Counted from the stretch's first letter, positions 25,189-33,959 are shown. The stretch is 64,000 nucleotides of DNA from Porphyrobacter sp. (GCA_016125555.1 WGLN01000014.1:62001-126000), one strand, 5' to 3'. The notes: generated by a model from the sequence alone, not told the origin. Made by a program: numbers and translations.

Positions 25189-25205
25189 ATGTGACAACAT
25201 CACAT
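25189..25205. promoter_or_regulatory. Candidate operator ahead of the MerC-domain gene
   Basis: Perfect inverted repeat ATGTGA-N5-TCACAT, 15 bp before the MerC-domain start and about 100 bp from divergent ctaA. It resembles a CRP-type half-site pair with one base less in the centre. The inner ATGT-N4-ACAT also resembles the core of alphaproteobacterial Zur boxes. The regulator cannot be decided from sequence alone. Confidence 0.4.
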
Positions 25206-25220
25206 ATCTCCGCCCGCAAC

Positions 25221-25622
25221 ATGACCACCCCCCTGCCCCCTGCCGCGAGTCGGCCCGCGCTGCGCCCGACACTGCGCCGCCGCCTCGACCAGGCGGGGAT
25301 CGCGCTGGCGGGGCTGTGCGCGGTGCATTGTCTCGTGACGCTGGTGGTGGTTTCGGCGCTCGGCCTCGGCGGGCATCTCCTGATGGAGGAGAATATCCAC
25401 CGCGTCGGACTGGTGCTGGCGCTCGCGGTCGCCGGACTCGCGATCGGCTGGGGAATGCTGCGCCACCGCCGCACCCTGCCCTTCGCCGTCGCCTTGGCGG
25501 GGCTGTGTTTCATGGGGTTCGCGCTGCTGGTGCCGCACGGCGCCAACGAGTTCCTGCTGACGCTGGCGGGGGTGGCGCTGGTCGCGGTCGGCCACGTCAT
25601 CAACCTGCGCGCCGCGCACTGA
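25221..25622 (+). CDS. MerC-domain membrane protein
   Basis: The 133-residue product has four membrane helices (about 26-50, 58-75, 84-102, 106-128) and, in the first, the GLCAVHCLV Cys-x3-Cys motif with a His that identifies MerC-domain proteins. MerC of mercury operons carries Hg(II) across the inner membrane; chromosomal MerC-domain proteins in sphingomonads usually lack other mer genes, as here, and may handle zinc or another soft metal. The ATG at 25221 is preceded by the palindrome at 25189-25205. Confidence 0.82.
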   Translation: MTTPLPPAASRPALRPTLRRRLDQAGIALAGLCAVHCLVTLVVVSALGLGGHLLMEENIHRVGLVLALAVAGLAIGWGMLRHRRTLPFAVALAGLCFMGFALLVPHGANEFLLTLAGVALVAVGHVINLRAAH

Positions 25623-25678
25623 GCGCACCCGTCAAAGTCGTGGTTGCAGCCACGGCGCGAGCGCCTATGTCTCGCGCC

Positions 25679-26665
25679 ATGACCAAGAGCATCACCCTGA
25701 ACGGCGCGCCGCACCGCTCCGCTGCCGCCACCATCGCCGACCTCGTGCGCGAACTCGAACTGGCGCCGGAGAAGGTCGCGGTCGAGCGCAATGGCGAGAT
25801 CGTCCCGCGCTCGACGCTGGGCGCGGCGCCGCTCGCCGAGGGTGACCGGCTGGAAATCGTGCACTTCGTCGGCGGGGGCGATCACCAAGGTGCGGGCGAG
25901 GACACCTGGAGCGTCGCGGGTCGCACCTTCCGCAGCCGGCTGATCGTCGGCACGGGCAAGTACAAGAGTTTCGAGCAGAACGCCGCTGCGGTCGAGGCGT
26001 CGGGCGCGGAGATCGTCACCGTCGCGGTGCGGCGCGTGAACGTCTCCGATCCCAAGGCGCCGATGCTGACCGACTACATCGACCCCAAAAAGATCACCTA
26101 CCTGCCCAACACCGCGGGCTGCTTCACCGGCGAGGAGGCGGTGCGCACCCTCAGGCTGGCGCGCGAGGCGGGGGGCTGGGACCTCGTCAAGCTCGAGGTG
26201 CTGGGCGAGGCGCGCACGCTCTATCCCAACATGGTCGAAACCATCCGCGCGACCGAGGTGCTGGCCAAGGAGGGCTTCCTGCCGATGGTCTATTGCGCCG
26301 ACGATCCGATTGCGGCCAAGCAGCTGGAAGATGCGGGTGCGGTTGCGATCATGCCGCTGGGCGCGCCGATCGGCTCGGGGCTCGGCATCCAGAACCGCGT
26401 GACCATCCGGCTCATTGTGGAGGGCGCGAAAGTGCCGGTGCTGGTCGATGCGGGCGTCGGCACCGCGTCGGATGCGGCGGTCGGCATGGAGCTGGGCTGC
26501 GAGGGCATCCTGATGAACACCGCCATCGCCGAGGCGAAGGACCCGATCCGCATGGCCCGCGCGATGAAGCTGGCCGTGGAGGCGGGGCGCGAGGCCTATC
26601 TCGCCGGACGCATGGCGCGGCGGATGTATGCCGATCCGAGTTCGCCCCTGGCGGGATTGATCTGA
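25679..26665 (+). CDS. thiSG: ThiS-ThiG fusion: sulfur carrier protein / thiazole synthase
   Basis: The 328-residue product joins a ThiS ubiquitin-like domain (residues 1-66, SITLNGAP start, [10 protein letters not shown] end) to a full ThiG (about 75-328). ThiG forms the thiazole phosphate of thiamine from deoxyxylulose phosphate, dehydroglycine and ThiS-thiocarboxylate. Seen: [13 protein letters not shown], the Schiff-base Lys in [22 protein letters not shown] phosphate loop and [14 protein letters not shown]. In free ThiS the GG must be C-terminal to be adenylated by ThiF, but here it is internal. Start could be ATG 25667 instead (four residues longer); 25679 gives the usual ThiS N-terminus. 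No ThiF, ThiE or ThiO is nearby. Confidence 0.92.
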   Translation: MTKSITLNGAPHRSAAATIADLVRELELAPEKVAVERNGEIVPRSTLGAAPLAEGDRLEIVHFVGGGDHQGAGEDTWSVAGRTFRSRLIVGTGKYKSFEQNAAAVEASGAEIVTVAVRRVNVSDPKAPMLTDYIDPKKITYLPNTAGCFTGEEAVRTLRLAREAGGWDLVKLEVLGEARTLYPNMVETIRATEVLAKEGFLPMVYCADDPIAAKQLEDAGAVAIMPLGAPIGSGLGIQNRVTIRLIVEGAKVPVLVDAGVGTASDAAVGMELGCEGILMNTAIAEAKDPIRMARAMKLAVEAGREAYLAGRMARRMYADPSSPLAGLI

Positions 26666-26801
26666 GTCTTTTTCGCTCGCGGCCAGACGGCTTCGCCGTC
26701 GCCTCCGCGGGGGCGGCCTACCGGCCGGCGAGCGGTCGCCCTTGCGGCCCGTCCTCTGGCGGGCCGACGCGTTCTCACGCGCCCAGCCGCTCTTTCCATA
26801 C

Positions 26802-26820
26802 CTAACCCTAAATTAACCAT
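26802..26820. promoter_or_regulatory. CtrA-like binding site
   Basis: CTAA (26802-26805), 7-bp spacer, TTAA (26813-26816): one mismatch to the CtrA consensus TTAA-N7-TTAA. The right half continues as TTAACCAT, the motif enriched in alphaproteobacterial CtrA regulons. It lies about 40 bp upstream of the next gene, a position suited to activation or repression. Confidence 0.5.
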
Positions 26821-26859
26821 GGTCTGCGACGTTCTCCTTGTCGCAAGGAGAGCTGCGCC

Positions 26860-27372
26860 ATGATGATGCCGATTGCCGAGATGCGCGAGTTTGCCGGGTT
26901 CGCTCCGGCCGAGCAGCGTTACATCAAGCGCAGCCTCGACATCGGCCTCGCCCGCACCGACGCCTTCCGCCGCTGGGGGCGCTCCGAGGCGGAGAACGTC
27001 GCGATCCGCCGCCAATATGTCGCCTATCAGGATCTGAAGGCCCTGCGCGCGCTAATCCCGGTGGAGGGCACCCCCAACGAGGTCGAACGCTTCCTTGGCA
27101 AGCTAGTGCGGATCGCCGCTTTCGATCTCGAGCAGGAGCGGCTGGCGAGCTTTTCCGCCTTCCGCTTTCTCTACGAACGCCTGCTGGGCGCCAAGGTGCG
27201 GCCCTACCTTCCGGCAGCCTTCTGCGCCGCCAGCGCCCTCCCGGTGATCCGCCCGGAACGCCGGAAGATGCTGCTCCAGAGCCTCAGCGAAGCCGCCGCC
27301 ACCGCCCCCGGCTGGTCCGAGCGCGAGCCGGGGTTCTACCCCGAATATGTCGACGACTTCGAGGCGGCATAG
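26860..27372 (+). CDS. Conserved hypothetical protein, possibly CtrA-controlled
   Basis: The 170-residue product is soluble and largely helical, rich in Arg and Glu, with no signal peptide and no recognised domain. AAGGAGAG just ahead of ATG 26860 is a strong ribosome-binding site. The CtrA-like site at 26802-26820 suggests cell-cycle or motility-linked expression. The gap 26666-26801 after thiSG holds only GC-rich imperfect palindromes. The gene converges with the acyl-CoA synthetase gene with a 39-bp gap. Confidence 0.65.
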   Translation: MMMPIAEMREFAGFAPAEQRYIKRSLDIGLARTDAFRRWGRSEAENVAIRRQYVAYQDLKALRALIPVEGTPNEVERFLGKLVRIAAFDLEQERLASFSAFRFLYERLLGAKVRPYLPAAFCAASALPVIRPERRKMLLQSLSEAAATAPGWSEREPGFYPEYVDDFEAA

Positions 27373-27411
27373 CGCGGCGAGTGGCGTCAACCAGCGCGCC
27401 GCGCGGCCAGA

Positions 27412-29295
27412 TCACCCCCTGTAAAGCCCGTCGATCCGCTCCTGATACCGCTCGCGGATCTTGTGGCGGCGGATCTTCATGCTCGGCGTCATTTCCTCGT
27501 TCTCGATGGTGAAGGCCTCCTCCGCGAAGGCGAACTGGCGGACCTTCTCGATCACCGAGAGATCGGCATTGGTGCGGTCGACCGCCGCGCGCACCGCGTT
27601 CTTGAAGGCCGGGAGCTGCTGGAGCGCGGCGAGATCGAACTTCTCGCCGTTGGCGCGCGCCCATTCCAATGCCCATTCGGCATCGGGCACGATCAGGCCC
27701 ACCACATAGGGCCGCTTGTCCCCGCTCACCATCGCCTGCGCGATCTCGGGCTGGAGCGTCAGCATCCCCTCGACCTTCTGGGGCGCGATATTGTCGCCCT
27801 TGTCGTTGACGATCATGTCCTTCTTGCGGTCGGTGATGACGATCCGGCCCTTGTGATCGAGGTGGCCGATGTCGCCGGTGTGGAGCCACGGCGGGGCGGC
27901 GGGCTCGGCCGGGTCGGCCTGGAGCGTGCGCGCGGTCTCGGCATCGTTGCGCCAGTAGCCGTGCATCACCAGCTCGCCGCGCACGAGGATCTCGCCGTCC
28001 TCCGCGATTTTCACTTCGACCCCGCGCAGCGGCGGGCCGACCGTGTCCATCTTCAGCCCCACCCGCGGGCGGTTGCAGCTGATCACCGGCCCGGCCTCGG
28101 TCTGGCCGTAGCCCTGGAGCATGGTGAGCCCCATCGCGTCGAAGAAATTGCCGACCTCGGGGTTCAAGGGCGCCCCGCCCGAAACCATCGCCTTGATCCG
28201 CCCGCCGAAGCGCTGCCGGATCTTGGGGCGCAGGGTCTTCTCGACCAGCAGGTCGATCGGCCGGTCGCGCAGCCGCTTGCGGCCGTCCTTGGAATGCTCG
28301 GCGATCTTCAGCGCCGCATCCATCATGAAGTTGGCGACTTTCCCCTGCTTTTCGACCTGCTTCATTATGCGGGTGCGCAGCACCTCGAACAGGCGCGGGA
28401 CGACGACCATGATGGTGGGGCGGGTCTCCTCGATATTGCTGGCGAGCTTTTCGAGGCCTTCGGAATAGAAGATTTCCGCACCCACCCCGATGGGGAGATA
28501 TTGCCCGCCAGTGTGCTCATAGGCGTGGGACAGCGGCAGGAAGGACAGGAAACGCTCGTCCTCGATCCCGAAATCGCTGATCAGCACCTCGGCCGCGCCC
28601 GCGACGTTGCACAGGATCGCACCGTGGTGCTGCATCACGCCGCGCGGGGCGCCGCCGGTGCCGCTGGTGTAGATGAGGCAGGCGGTTTCGCTCCGCTCGA
28701 TCCGCGCGATGCGTTCGTCCACCGCGGCACGCGCGGCGGCGGCGTCACCGCTGACCAGCGTCTTCCAGGCGTGATACTCGAAGCTGCCCGATTGCTGGCG
28801 CTTCAAATCCTCGATGCCGATGACATGTTCGACGAGGCCGGTCTGCCCGATTGCGCCCACCACGGGTGCGAGCAGCTTCTCGTTCGAGACGAACACCGCG
28901 CGCGCGCCCGAATTGTCGAGGATATGCGCGTGATCGCGGCGGGTGTTGGTGGTGTAGGTCGGCACGGTGATGCACCCCGCCGCCATGATCGCGAGGTCGG
29001 CGATGCACCATTCGGGACGGTTTTCCGAGACCAGCGCCACGCGGTCGCCGTCCTCCAGCCCCATGCGGCGCAGGCTTTCGGCCAGGAGGCACACCTGTTC
29101 GGCGGTTTCGCGCCAGCTTTGCGTCACCCACTGCCCGTCCGCCTTGTGCCCGAGGAAGGGCGCATCGCCCTTGGCATCGGCGCGCTGCAAAAACAGTTCG
29201 ACGAGGTTCTGCGCCCCGTCGATGTCCTGCAGTAGCGGATCGTCCGCGGGGTTGACGGTCACGCGGGCGGAATGCGGGCGAGTGGGGGAATGCAC
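27412..29295 (-). CDS. Long-chain acyl-CoA synthetase (AMP-forming)
   Basis: The enzyme activates fatty acids to acyl-CoA via acyl-AMP. The 627-residue product has the AMP-binding P-loop YTSGTGGAPRGVMQHH (about 218-233; family usually YTSGTTG), GYGQTEAGPVIS (A5), YWRNDAETA and the hinge TGDIGHLDHKGRIVITDRKKDMIVNDKGDNI. It is closest to the FAA1/long-chain group, given the linker length. GTG 29295 is chosen over TTG 29301, since AGGAG lies 9 bp before the GTG and only 3 before the TTG. It is monocistronic, with ggt upstream on the same strand. Confidence 0.9.
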   Translation of the reverse strand: MHSPTRPHSARVTVNPADDPLLQDIDGAQNLVELFLQRADAKGDAPFLGHKADGQWVTQSWRETAEQVCLLAESLRRMGLEDGDRVALVSENRPEWCIADLAIMAAGCITVPTYTTNTRRDHAHILDNSGARAVFVSNEKLLAPVVGAIGQTGLVEHVIGIEDLKRQQSGSFEYHAWKTLVSGDAAAARAAVDERIARIERSETACLIYTSGTGGAPRGVMQHHGAILCNVAGAAEVLISDFGIEDERFLSFLPLSHAYEHTGGQYLPIGVGAEIFYSEGLEKLASNIEETRPTIMVVVPRLFEVLRTRIMKQVEKQGKVANFMMDAALKIAEHSKDGRKRLRDRPIDLLVEKTLRPKIRQRFGGRIKAMVSGGAPLNPEVGNFFDAMGLTMLQGYGQTEAGPVISCNRPRVGLKMDTVGPPLRGVEVKIAEDGEILVRGELVMHGYWRNDAETARTLQADPAEPAAPPWLHTGDIGHLDHKGRIVITDRKKDMIVNDKGDNIAPQKVEGMLTLQPEIAQAMVSGDKRPYVVGLIVPDAEWALEWARANGEKFDLAALQQLPAFKNAVRAAVDRTNADLSVIEKVRQFAFAEEAFTIENEEMTPSMKIRRHKIRERYQERIDGLYRG

Positions 29296-29399
29296 TGGCA
29301 AAGGCTCCTGTTCCCTTCGAGCATGTTGCCGGGGCTCTGGTGCGGCCCCGTTCGGCGCGCGAGATTAGTGCCTCAATTCCCTAGCGGCAAGCGCAGGCG

Positions 29400-31130
29400 T
29401 CAGCGGTAGTCGAGCTTGCCCTTGAGCCGCGGATCGACGCCAACCTCCCAGCCGCCGTCCGGCAGGCGGCGCAGCGCATTGGCCTTGAGCGGCGGGGCGG
29501 CCTCGCGGATCTGCGCGTGACCGAGCGCCTTCAGCCCCTCGACCAGCCCGGGCGGGGCGGAGTCCGGCTCGACGATCACCGTGTCGCCGAACGCCATCAC
29601 GAAAGGCAAGCCCAGCGCCTGTTCGGCGGGCAGGCCGAAATCGAGCACGCCGATGATCGCGCGGGCGACCTGCACCGGGATGGTCGGTCCGCCGGCCGCG
29701 CCCACCACCAGCACGACCTTGCCGTTCGCGTCATAGACGATGGTCGGTGCCATCGAAGAGCGCGGACGCTTGCCGCCCTCGACCCGGTTGGCGACCGGCT
29801 TGCCGCCCTCCTCGGGGGTGAGGGTGAAGTCGGTGAGCTCGTTGTTGAGATAGAAGCCGCGCCAGAACAGGCCCGAACCGAACGGGCCTTCGACGGTCGA
29901 GGTGTAGCTGACCGCATCGCCCTGCCCATCGACCACGACGAAATGGGTGGTGCCGTGCTCGGGCTCCTCGGGCCCGTCGGCGCGCGCCAGCGGGGCACCC
30001 GGCGGCACCCCCGGCTCGGCCTTGGGGATCGTGCGGTCGGGCGAAATCAGCGCCGAACGCTGCGCGAGGTAACCCGGATCGACCAGCCCTGTGACCGGCA
30101 CGTCGAGGAAGTCGCTGTCCGCGACGTAGAGTTCGCGGTCGGCATAGGCGAGGCGCTGGCTTTCGAGGAACAGGTGCCAGAAGCGCGGCGAGCGCGGGCC
30201 GAGCGCGGCGAGGTCGAAGCGTTCCAGCTGACCGAGCATCTCGGCGACCGCGATCCCGCCCGAGGACGGCGGCCCCATGCCGCAGACCTTGTAGACGCGG
30301 TAGCGCGCGCAGACCGGATCGCGCAGCTTGGCCTCATAAGCGGTCACGTCGGCAGCCGCCATGCGCCCGTCCTGCGGGGTCTCGCCCGCGACATAGGTCG
30401 CGAGCGCGGCGGCCGGTTCGGGGCCGTAGAACGCCTGCGGCCCGGCCTTGGCGATCGCCTCGAAGGTGGCGGCGAGCGCCGGCACCTTGATCGTCGACCC
30501 GATCGGCAGCGGTTCCCCGTCCGCCCCGTAGAAGATCGCGCGCGCGGCGGCGGTCTTGTCGGCGCGGCCCTTGCTCTCGGCGAGCGATTCGTGGAGGCGG
30601 CGGTTGACCGTGAAACCGTCGCGGGCCAGCGCGATCGCGGGTTCGAACAGCTTCGCCCAGGGCAGCCTGCCATATTGCGCATGGGCCTTGGCGGCGAGCG
30701 CGAGGTTGCCCGGCACCCCGACGCTGAGCCCCGACAACACCCGTGTCTCGCGCGGAAGGACCTCGCCCTGCGCATCGAGGAAGCGGGTCGGGGTGGCGCT
30801 CGCCGGGGCGGTTTCGCGCCCGTCGAAGCTCACCACCTCGCCGCTTTTCCCGTCGCCGCGCAGCATGAAGCCGCCGCCGCCGATGCCGGAGCTCTGCGGC
30901 TCGACCACGTTGAGCGCCAGCATCACCGCGATCGCCGCGTCGGTGGCCGAACCGCCGGCGGCGAGCATCGCCTCGCCCGCCGCCGTGGCGCGCGGATCGG
31001 CGCTGCTGACCGCGCCGGCGCCGCGAAAGTGGAGGTTCTCCACGCCTTCGAGGGGAACGGTCTGGGTGGTTGCGGCGCAGCCCGAAAGGGCGAGGGCCAG
31101 CGGGACGAGCAGGCTGGGGAAGATACGCAT
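29400..31130 (-). CDS. ggt: Gamma-glutamyltransferase, lipoprotein
   Basis: GGT transfers or hydrolyses the gamma-glutamyl group of glutathione in the periplasm. The 576-residue proenzyme has a type II signal with lipobox LALSGC (Cys18), so it is probably anchored to the outer membrane. The autocleavage nucleophile is Thr394 in EHGTTHFVVVD, with the small subunit following. Other marks are GIGGGGFML (substrate loop), RETAP, and RPRSSMAPTIV / GAAGGPTIP in the small subunit. Lipidation is less usual than the simple periplasmic form in E. coli. Its start lies 11 bp after the pyrD stop, so the two may be cotranscribed. Confidence 0.94.
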   Translation of the reverse strand: MRIFPSLLVPLALALSGCAATTQTVPLEGVENLHFRGAGAVSSADPRATAAGEAMLAAGGSATDAAIAVMLALNVVEPQSSGIGGGGFMLRGDGKSGEVVSFDGRETAPASATPTRFLDAQGEVLPRETRVLSGLSVGVPGNLALAAKAHAQYGRLPWAKLFEPAIALARDGFTVNRRLHESLAESKGRADKTAAARAIFYGADGEPLPIGSTIKVPALAATFEAIAKAGPQAFYGPEPAAALATYVAGETPQDGRMAAADVTAYEAKLRDPVCARYRVYKVCGMGPPSSGGIAVAEMLGQLERFDLAALGPRSPRFWHLFLESQRLAYADRELYVADSDFLDVPVTGLVDPGYLAQRSALISPDRTIPKAEPGVPPGAPLARADGPEEPEHGTTHFVVVDGQGDAVSYTSTVEGPFGSGLFWRGFYLNNELTDFTLTPEEGGKPVANRVEGGKRPRSSMAPTIVYDANGKVVLVVGAAGGPTIPVQVARAIIGVLDFGLPAEQALGLPFVMAFGDTVIVEPDSAPPGLVEGLKALGHAQIREAAPPLKANALRRLPDGGWEVGVDPRLKGKLDYR

Positions 31131-31141
31131 GACCTGGGGTG

Positions 31142-32185
31142 CTATTCGCTCCCGACCGCTTCGGCAAGGGTGGCAAAGCCGTCGCGCCGCATCAGCGCAG
31201 GCAGTCCCTTGACGATCCGCGCGCCGAGGCCGGGGCCCTCATAGACCATCGCCGAGTAGAGCTGGACGAGGCTGGCGCCCGCGCGGATGCGTTCCCACGC
31301 GTCCTCGGCGCTGGCGATTCCGCCCACTCCGACCAGCGGCACCGCGCCTCCGGTGGCCTTGCGGAAATCGCGCAACCGCTCGAGCGCGAGCGTGCGGAGC
31401 GGCGCGCCCGAAAGCCCCCCCGTCTCGCCCGCCTGCGCCGAACGCAGCGCCGGGCGGCTGATCGTGGTGTTGGAGACCACCAGCGCGCCCAGCTTCTTTT
31501 CGATCGCGATGCGGGCGATGGCGTCGACATCGGCGGGCGTGAGGTCGGGGGCGACCTTGAGGAACACCGGCGGGCGCGAATCGCGCATGGCCGAATCGCG
31601 CGCGGCCAGCACGGCATCGATCAGCGCATCGAGCGCGCCCTCGTCCTGGAGCGCGCGCAGCCCCGGCGTGTTGGGCGAGGAGACGTTGACGCACAGATAG
31701 CTTGCGACCGGCGCCATCGTCTCCGCCATCACCGCATAGTCGGCGATGCGGTCGGGCGAATCCTTGTTGGCGCCGATATTGACCCCGACGATACCGGGTC
31801 GTCCGGCGCGCGCGCGCAACCGTTCGAGGGCCGCCGCCGCGCCGCCGTTGTTGAACCCCATGCGGTTGATGACCGCGCGGTCCTCGACCAGCCGGAACAG
31901 CCGCGGCCGGGGGTTGCCCGCCTGCGGCAGCGGGGTGATCGAGCCCACCTCGGTGAAGCCGAAGCCGAGCCCGAGCAGCGCGTCGGGCACCTCGGCATCC
32001 TTGTCGAACCCGGCGGCCACACCGACCGGGTTGGGAAAGGCGAGGCCCGCGACCGCGATCCCGAGCGGGCCCGGCACCGGCGTCGGCGCCCGCGGCGGCA
32101 GGGCCGCAAGGCCGCGCAGCGCGAGGCGGTGGCCGGTCTCCGAATCGAGGGCGAACAGCGCGGGCTTGAGCAGGCGGAACAGCAT
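31142..32185 (-). CDS. pyrD: Dihydroorotate dehydrogenase (quinone), class 2
   Basis: PyrD oxidises dihydroorotate to orotate with quinone as acceptor, the only membrane-associated step of pyrimidine synthesis. The 347-residue product has the class 2 N-terminal amphipathic helix (RLLKPALFALDSETGHRLAL), GFDKDAEVPDALLGLGFGFTEVGSITP, INRMGFNN, the catalytic base Ser in LCVNVSSPNTPGLR, VFLKVAPDL and GGIASAEDAWERIRAGASLVQLYSA for FMN phosphate. It transcribes away from the terminator/AraC region. Confidence 0.96.
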   Translation of the reverse strand: MLFRLLKPALFALDSETGHRLALRGLAALPPRAPTPVPGPLGIAVAGLAFPNPVGVAAGFDKDAEVPDALLGLGFGFTEVGSITPLPQAGNPRPRLFRLVEDRAVINRMGFNNGGAAAALERLRARAGRPGIVGVNIGANKDSPDRIADYAVMAETMAPVASYLCVNVSSPNTPGLRALQDEGALDALIDAVLAARDSAMRDSRPPVFLKVAPDLTPADVDAIARIAIEKKLGALVVSNTTISRPALRSAQAGETGGLSGAPLRTLALERLRDFRKATGGAVPLVGVGGIASAEDAWERIRAGASLVQLYSAMVYEGPGLGARIVKGLPALMRRDGFATLAEAVGSE

Positions 32186-32378
32186 GGCCCTGCGCGCCTA
32201 AGTCAGCCGCGATGCGCTGTCGAGCGGACAGATGCGCGCCCCGGCATCCGCGTATGGCGGGCCTAAGTGCGATTGCCTGTCGCTTGCATACAATCCCCTA
32301 ACCGATTCGCCCGCTATAGCCCCGAATGCGACCCGAAGGGCTCGGAGCAGCGATGCAAAGAGTTCCTCAACTTTCAAC

Positions 32379-32416
32379 GGGCGGCGCTTCTTCGTGGGCG
32401 CCGCCCGATTTTTTTA
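32379..32416 (+). terminator. Orphan rho-independent terminator upstream of the AraC-type regulator
   Basis: Perfect 9-bp stem GGGCGGCGC (32379-32387) / GCGCCGCCC (32398-32406), a 10-nt loop, then GATTTTTTTA. There is no plus-strand gene upstream (pyrD is on the minus strand), so the transcript that it ends must start within 32186-32378. A short 34-codon frame (ATG 32353, GGAG six bases before, stop 32457) spans the hairpin. Either a small RNA or an attenuating leader of the AraC gene would explain it. Confidence 0.8.
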
Positions 32417-32452
32417 GGTCGCCGACTGTTTTGACAGCCAATCGTCTCCCTT

Positions 32453-32469
32453 GGTAACGAACGGTTACC
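32453..32469. promoter_or_regulatory. Candidate operator at the AraC-type regulator start
   Basis: Inverted repeat GGTAAC-N5-GTTACC, ending 1 bp before the ATG at 32471. Its position over the ribosome-binding region would allow autorepression. Sequence-only call. Confidence 0.35.
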
Positions 32470-32470
32470 C

Positions 32471-33397
32471 ATGGATGCCGAATCCGCCTTTCCCGATTTC
32501 CAGATCGCCGGCGACGGCGACGCTGCCGACGCGCCGCTGACGCCGGCGTCGCTCATCACCATCGACTATATCGAGCCGCCCGCGGCGCTCGCTCCGCTGG
32601 TGACCACGCTCTATCATTTCCGCTGCGACGAGCCGGTGATCCGCGACATCCAGCCCGCCGCGATCGGCCAGATCTGCCTGTTCCCGCACGGCAGGGGCGA
32701 GTTGCACTTCGCCGACGGGCGCCGCGATCCCAACCATGAGGTCGGGCTGCTCACCCCGCTGTCGCGCGCCACGCCGATGGTCGTCGAGGGACCGTTCCAT
32801 GCCTTCGGCGCGGCACTCACCCCGCTCGGCTGGGCGGCGCTGACCGGGCTGCACGCGGGCGAGTATCGCGACCGGCTGATGCCCGCCGCCGATGTCCTGG
32901 GCGCGGAGTTCGGCAGGCTCGGCCAGCGCCTGCTCGAAGGGTACCGCGCGCGCACCATCAGCGGCCCCGACTGCGCGCGCGCCATCGGCGCCTTCATCGC
33001 CGAAGGCGCCCGTCCGGTGAACCCGCGTCATCTCGAACTGATCGTCGCCACCGGACGCTGGCTGGCGGAGTCGTTCAACCCCGACGTGTCGGAACTGGCG
33101 GGCGTCGCCGGCTATTCGGCGCGGCAGGTGCAGCGGCTGGTGGAACGCTATTTCGGGGTCACGCCCCGCGCGCTCGCCCGCAAGTATCGCGCCCTGCGCG
33201 CCGCCGCCCTGCTCTCGGCGCCGGAAATCCGCCCCGAGGACGAGGCCGAGATCGCCGAGGCGTTCTTCGATCAGCCGCACATGATCCGCGAGATCGCGCA
33301 CTTCGTCGGGCGGACTCCGGCGCGTCTGACCGACCCCTCGACCCCCTACCTCGCCGAGATGATCGACCCGCGCAACCTGCGCGAACTGCGCCTCTGA
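32471..33397 (+). CDS. AraC-family transcriptional regulator
   Basis: The 308-residue product has an N-terminal DUF6597-like sensory domain (about 28-150; PPAALAPLVTTLYHFR start, FGAALTPLGWAALTG) and a C-terminal AraC HTH (about 190-290: VSELAGVAGYSARQVQRLVERYFGVTPRALARKYRALRAA). The first HTH recognition helix is intact; the second is less regular but readable (MIREIAHFVGRTPARL). Such regulators respond to small molecules that cannot be guessed here. Upstream, 32186-32470 contains the orphan terminator and an inverted repeat. The gene precedes the SUF operon by 131 bp but is probably independent. Confidence 0.85.
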   Translation: MDAESAFPDFQIAGDGDAADAPLTPASLITIDYIEPPAALAPLVTTLYHFRCDEPVIRDIQPAAIGQICLFPHGRGELHFADGRRDPNHEVGLLTPLSRATPMVVEGPFHAFGAALTPLGWAALTGLHAGEYRDRLMPAADVLGAEFGRLGQRLLEGYRARTISGPDCARAIGAFIAEGARPVNPRHLELIVATGRWLAESFNPDVSELAGVAGYSARQVQRLVERYFGVTPRALARKYRALRAAALLSAPEIRPEDEAEIAEAFFDQPHMIREIAHFVGRTPARLTDPSTPYLAEMIDPRNLRELRL

Positions 33398-33466
33398 ACC
33401 TTGCAGAACCGCGGGGCGCGCGCGACCGGCGGGTCGCCGCGCGCGGGCCGCTTTGCGGTTGAATTC

Positions 33467-33513
33467 GGAGCGAATCGCTCCTAATTGGAAATCGGAACGA
33501 TTTTGTCCGATTT
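33467..33513 (+). promoter_or_regulatory. Two palindromes upstream of the SUF regulator, candidate Rrf2 operator
   Basis: First, GGAGCGA-A-TCGCTCC at 33467-33481 (perfect 7-bp arms). Second, AAATCGGA-N9-TCCGATTT at 33489-33513 (perfect 8-bp arms). Both lie within 62 bp before the Rrf2-type regulator start. The second, AT-flanked, is the more likely binding site for that regulator and would give autoregulation of the whole operon. Confidence 0.5.
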
Positions 33514-33528
33514 GAGAACCGCTCGCAG

Positions 33529-33959
33529 ATGCGCCTGTCCAACCTCGCCGATTACGCGGTCATCACGATGTCCCAGGCCGCGCTCCATTGCGGCAATGGC
33601 CGGGTGAGCGCCGCCGAACTGGCGAGCGAGACGGGCCTGCCGGTGCCGACCGTGCAGAAGCTGGTTTCGCGGCTCACCGGGGCGGGCCTGCTGCGCTCGG
33701 TGCGCGGGGCGCATGGCGGGCTTCAGCTCGGACGGCCCGCGGCGGCGATCACCGTGGCGGACATCGTCGAGGCGGTCGAAGGCCCCATCGCGCTCACCGC
33801 CTGCGTCGATCACGGGCCCTGCGACTTCGAGGCCGGGTGCAGCATGAAGCCGCACTGGCCGATCATCAACGACGCGCTGCGCGGCGCGCTGGCGGGGATC
33901 AGCCTCGCCCAGCTGCGCGCCCCCGCCCCGCGTCCCATCGTCCACGAGGACCTGCCCGC

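Noticed and set aside
26666..26800. GC-rich imperfect palindromes after thiSG, and similar sequence at 8059-8195, as a repeat family
   Set aside because: No arm matches between the two over more than about ten bases; ordinary for GC-rich intergenic DNA.
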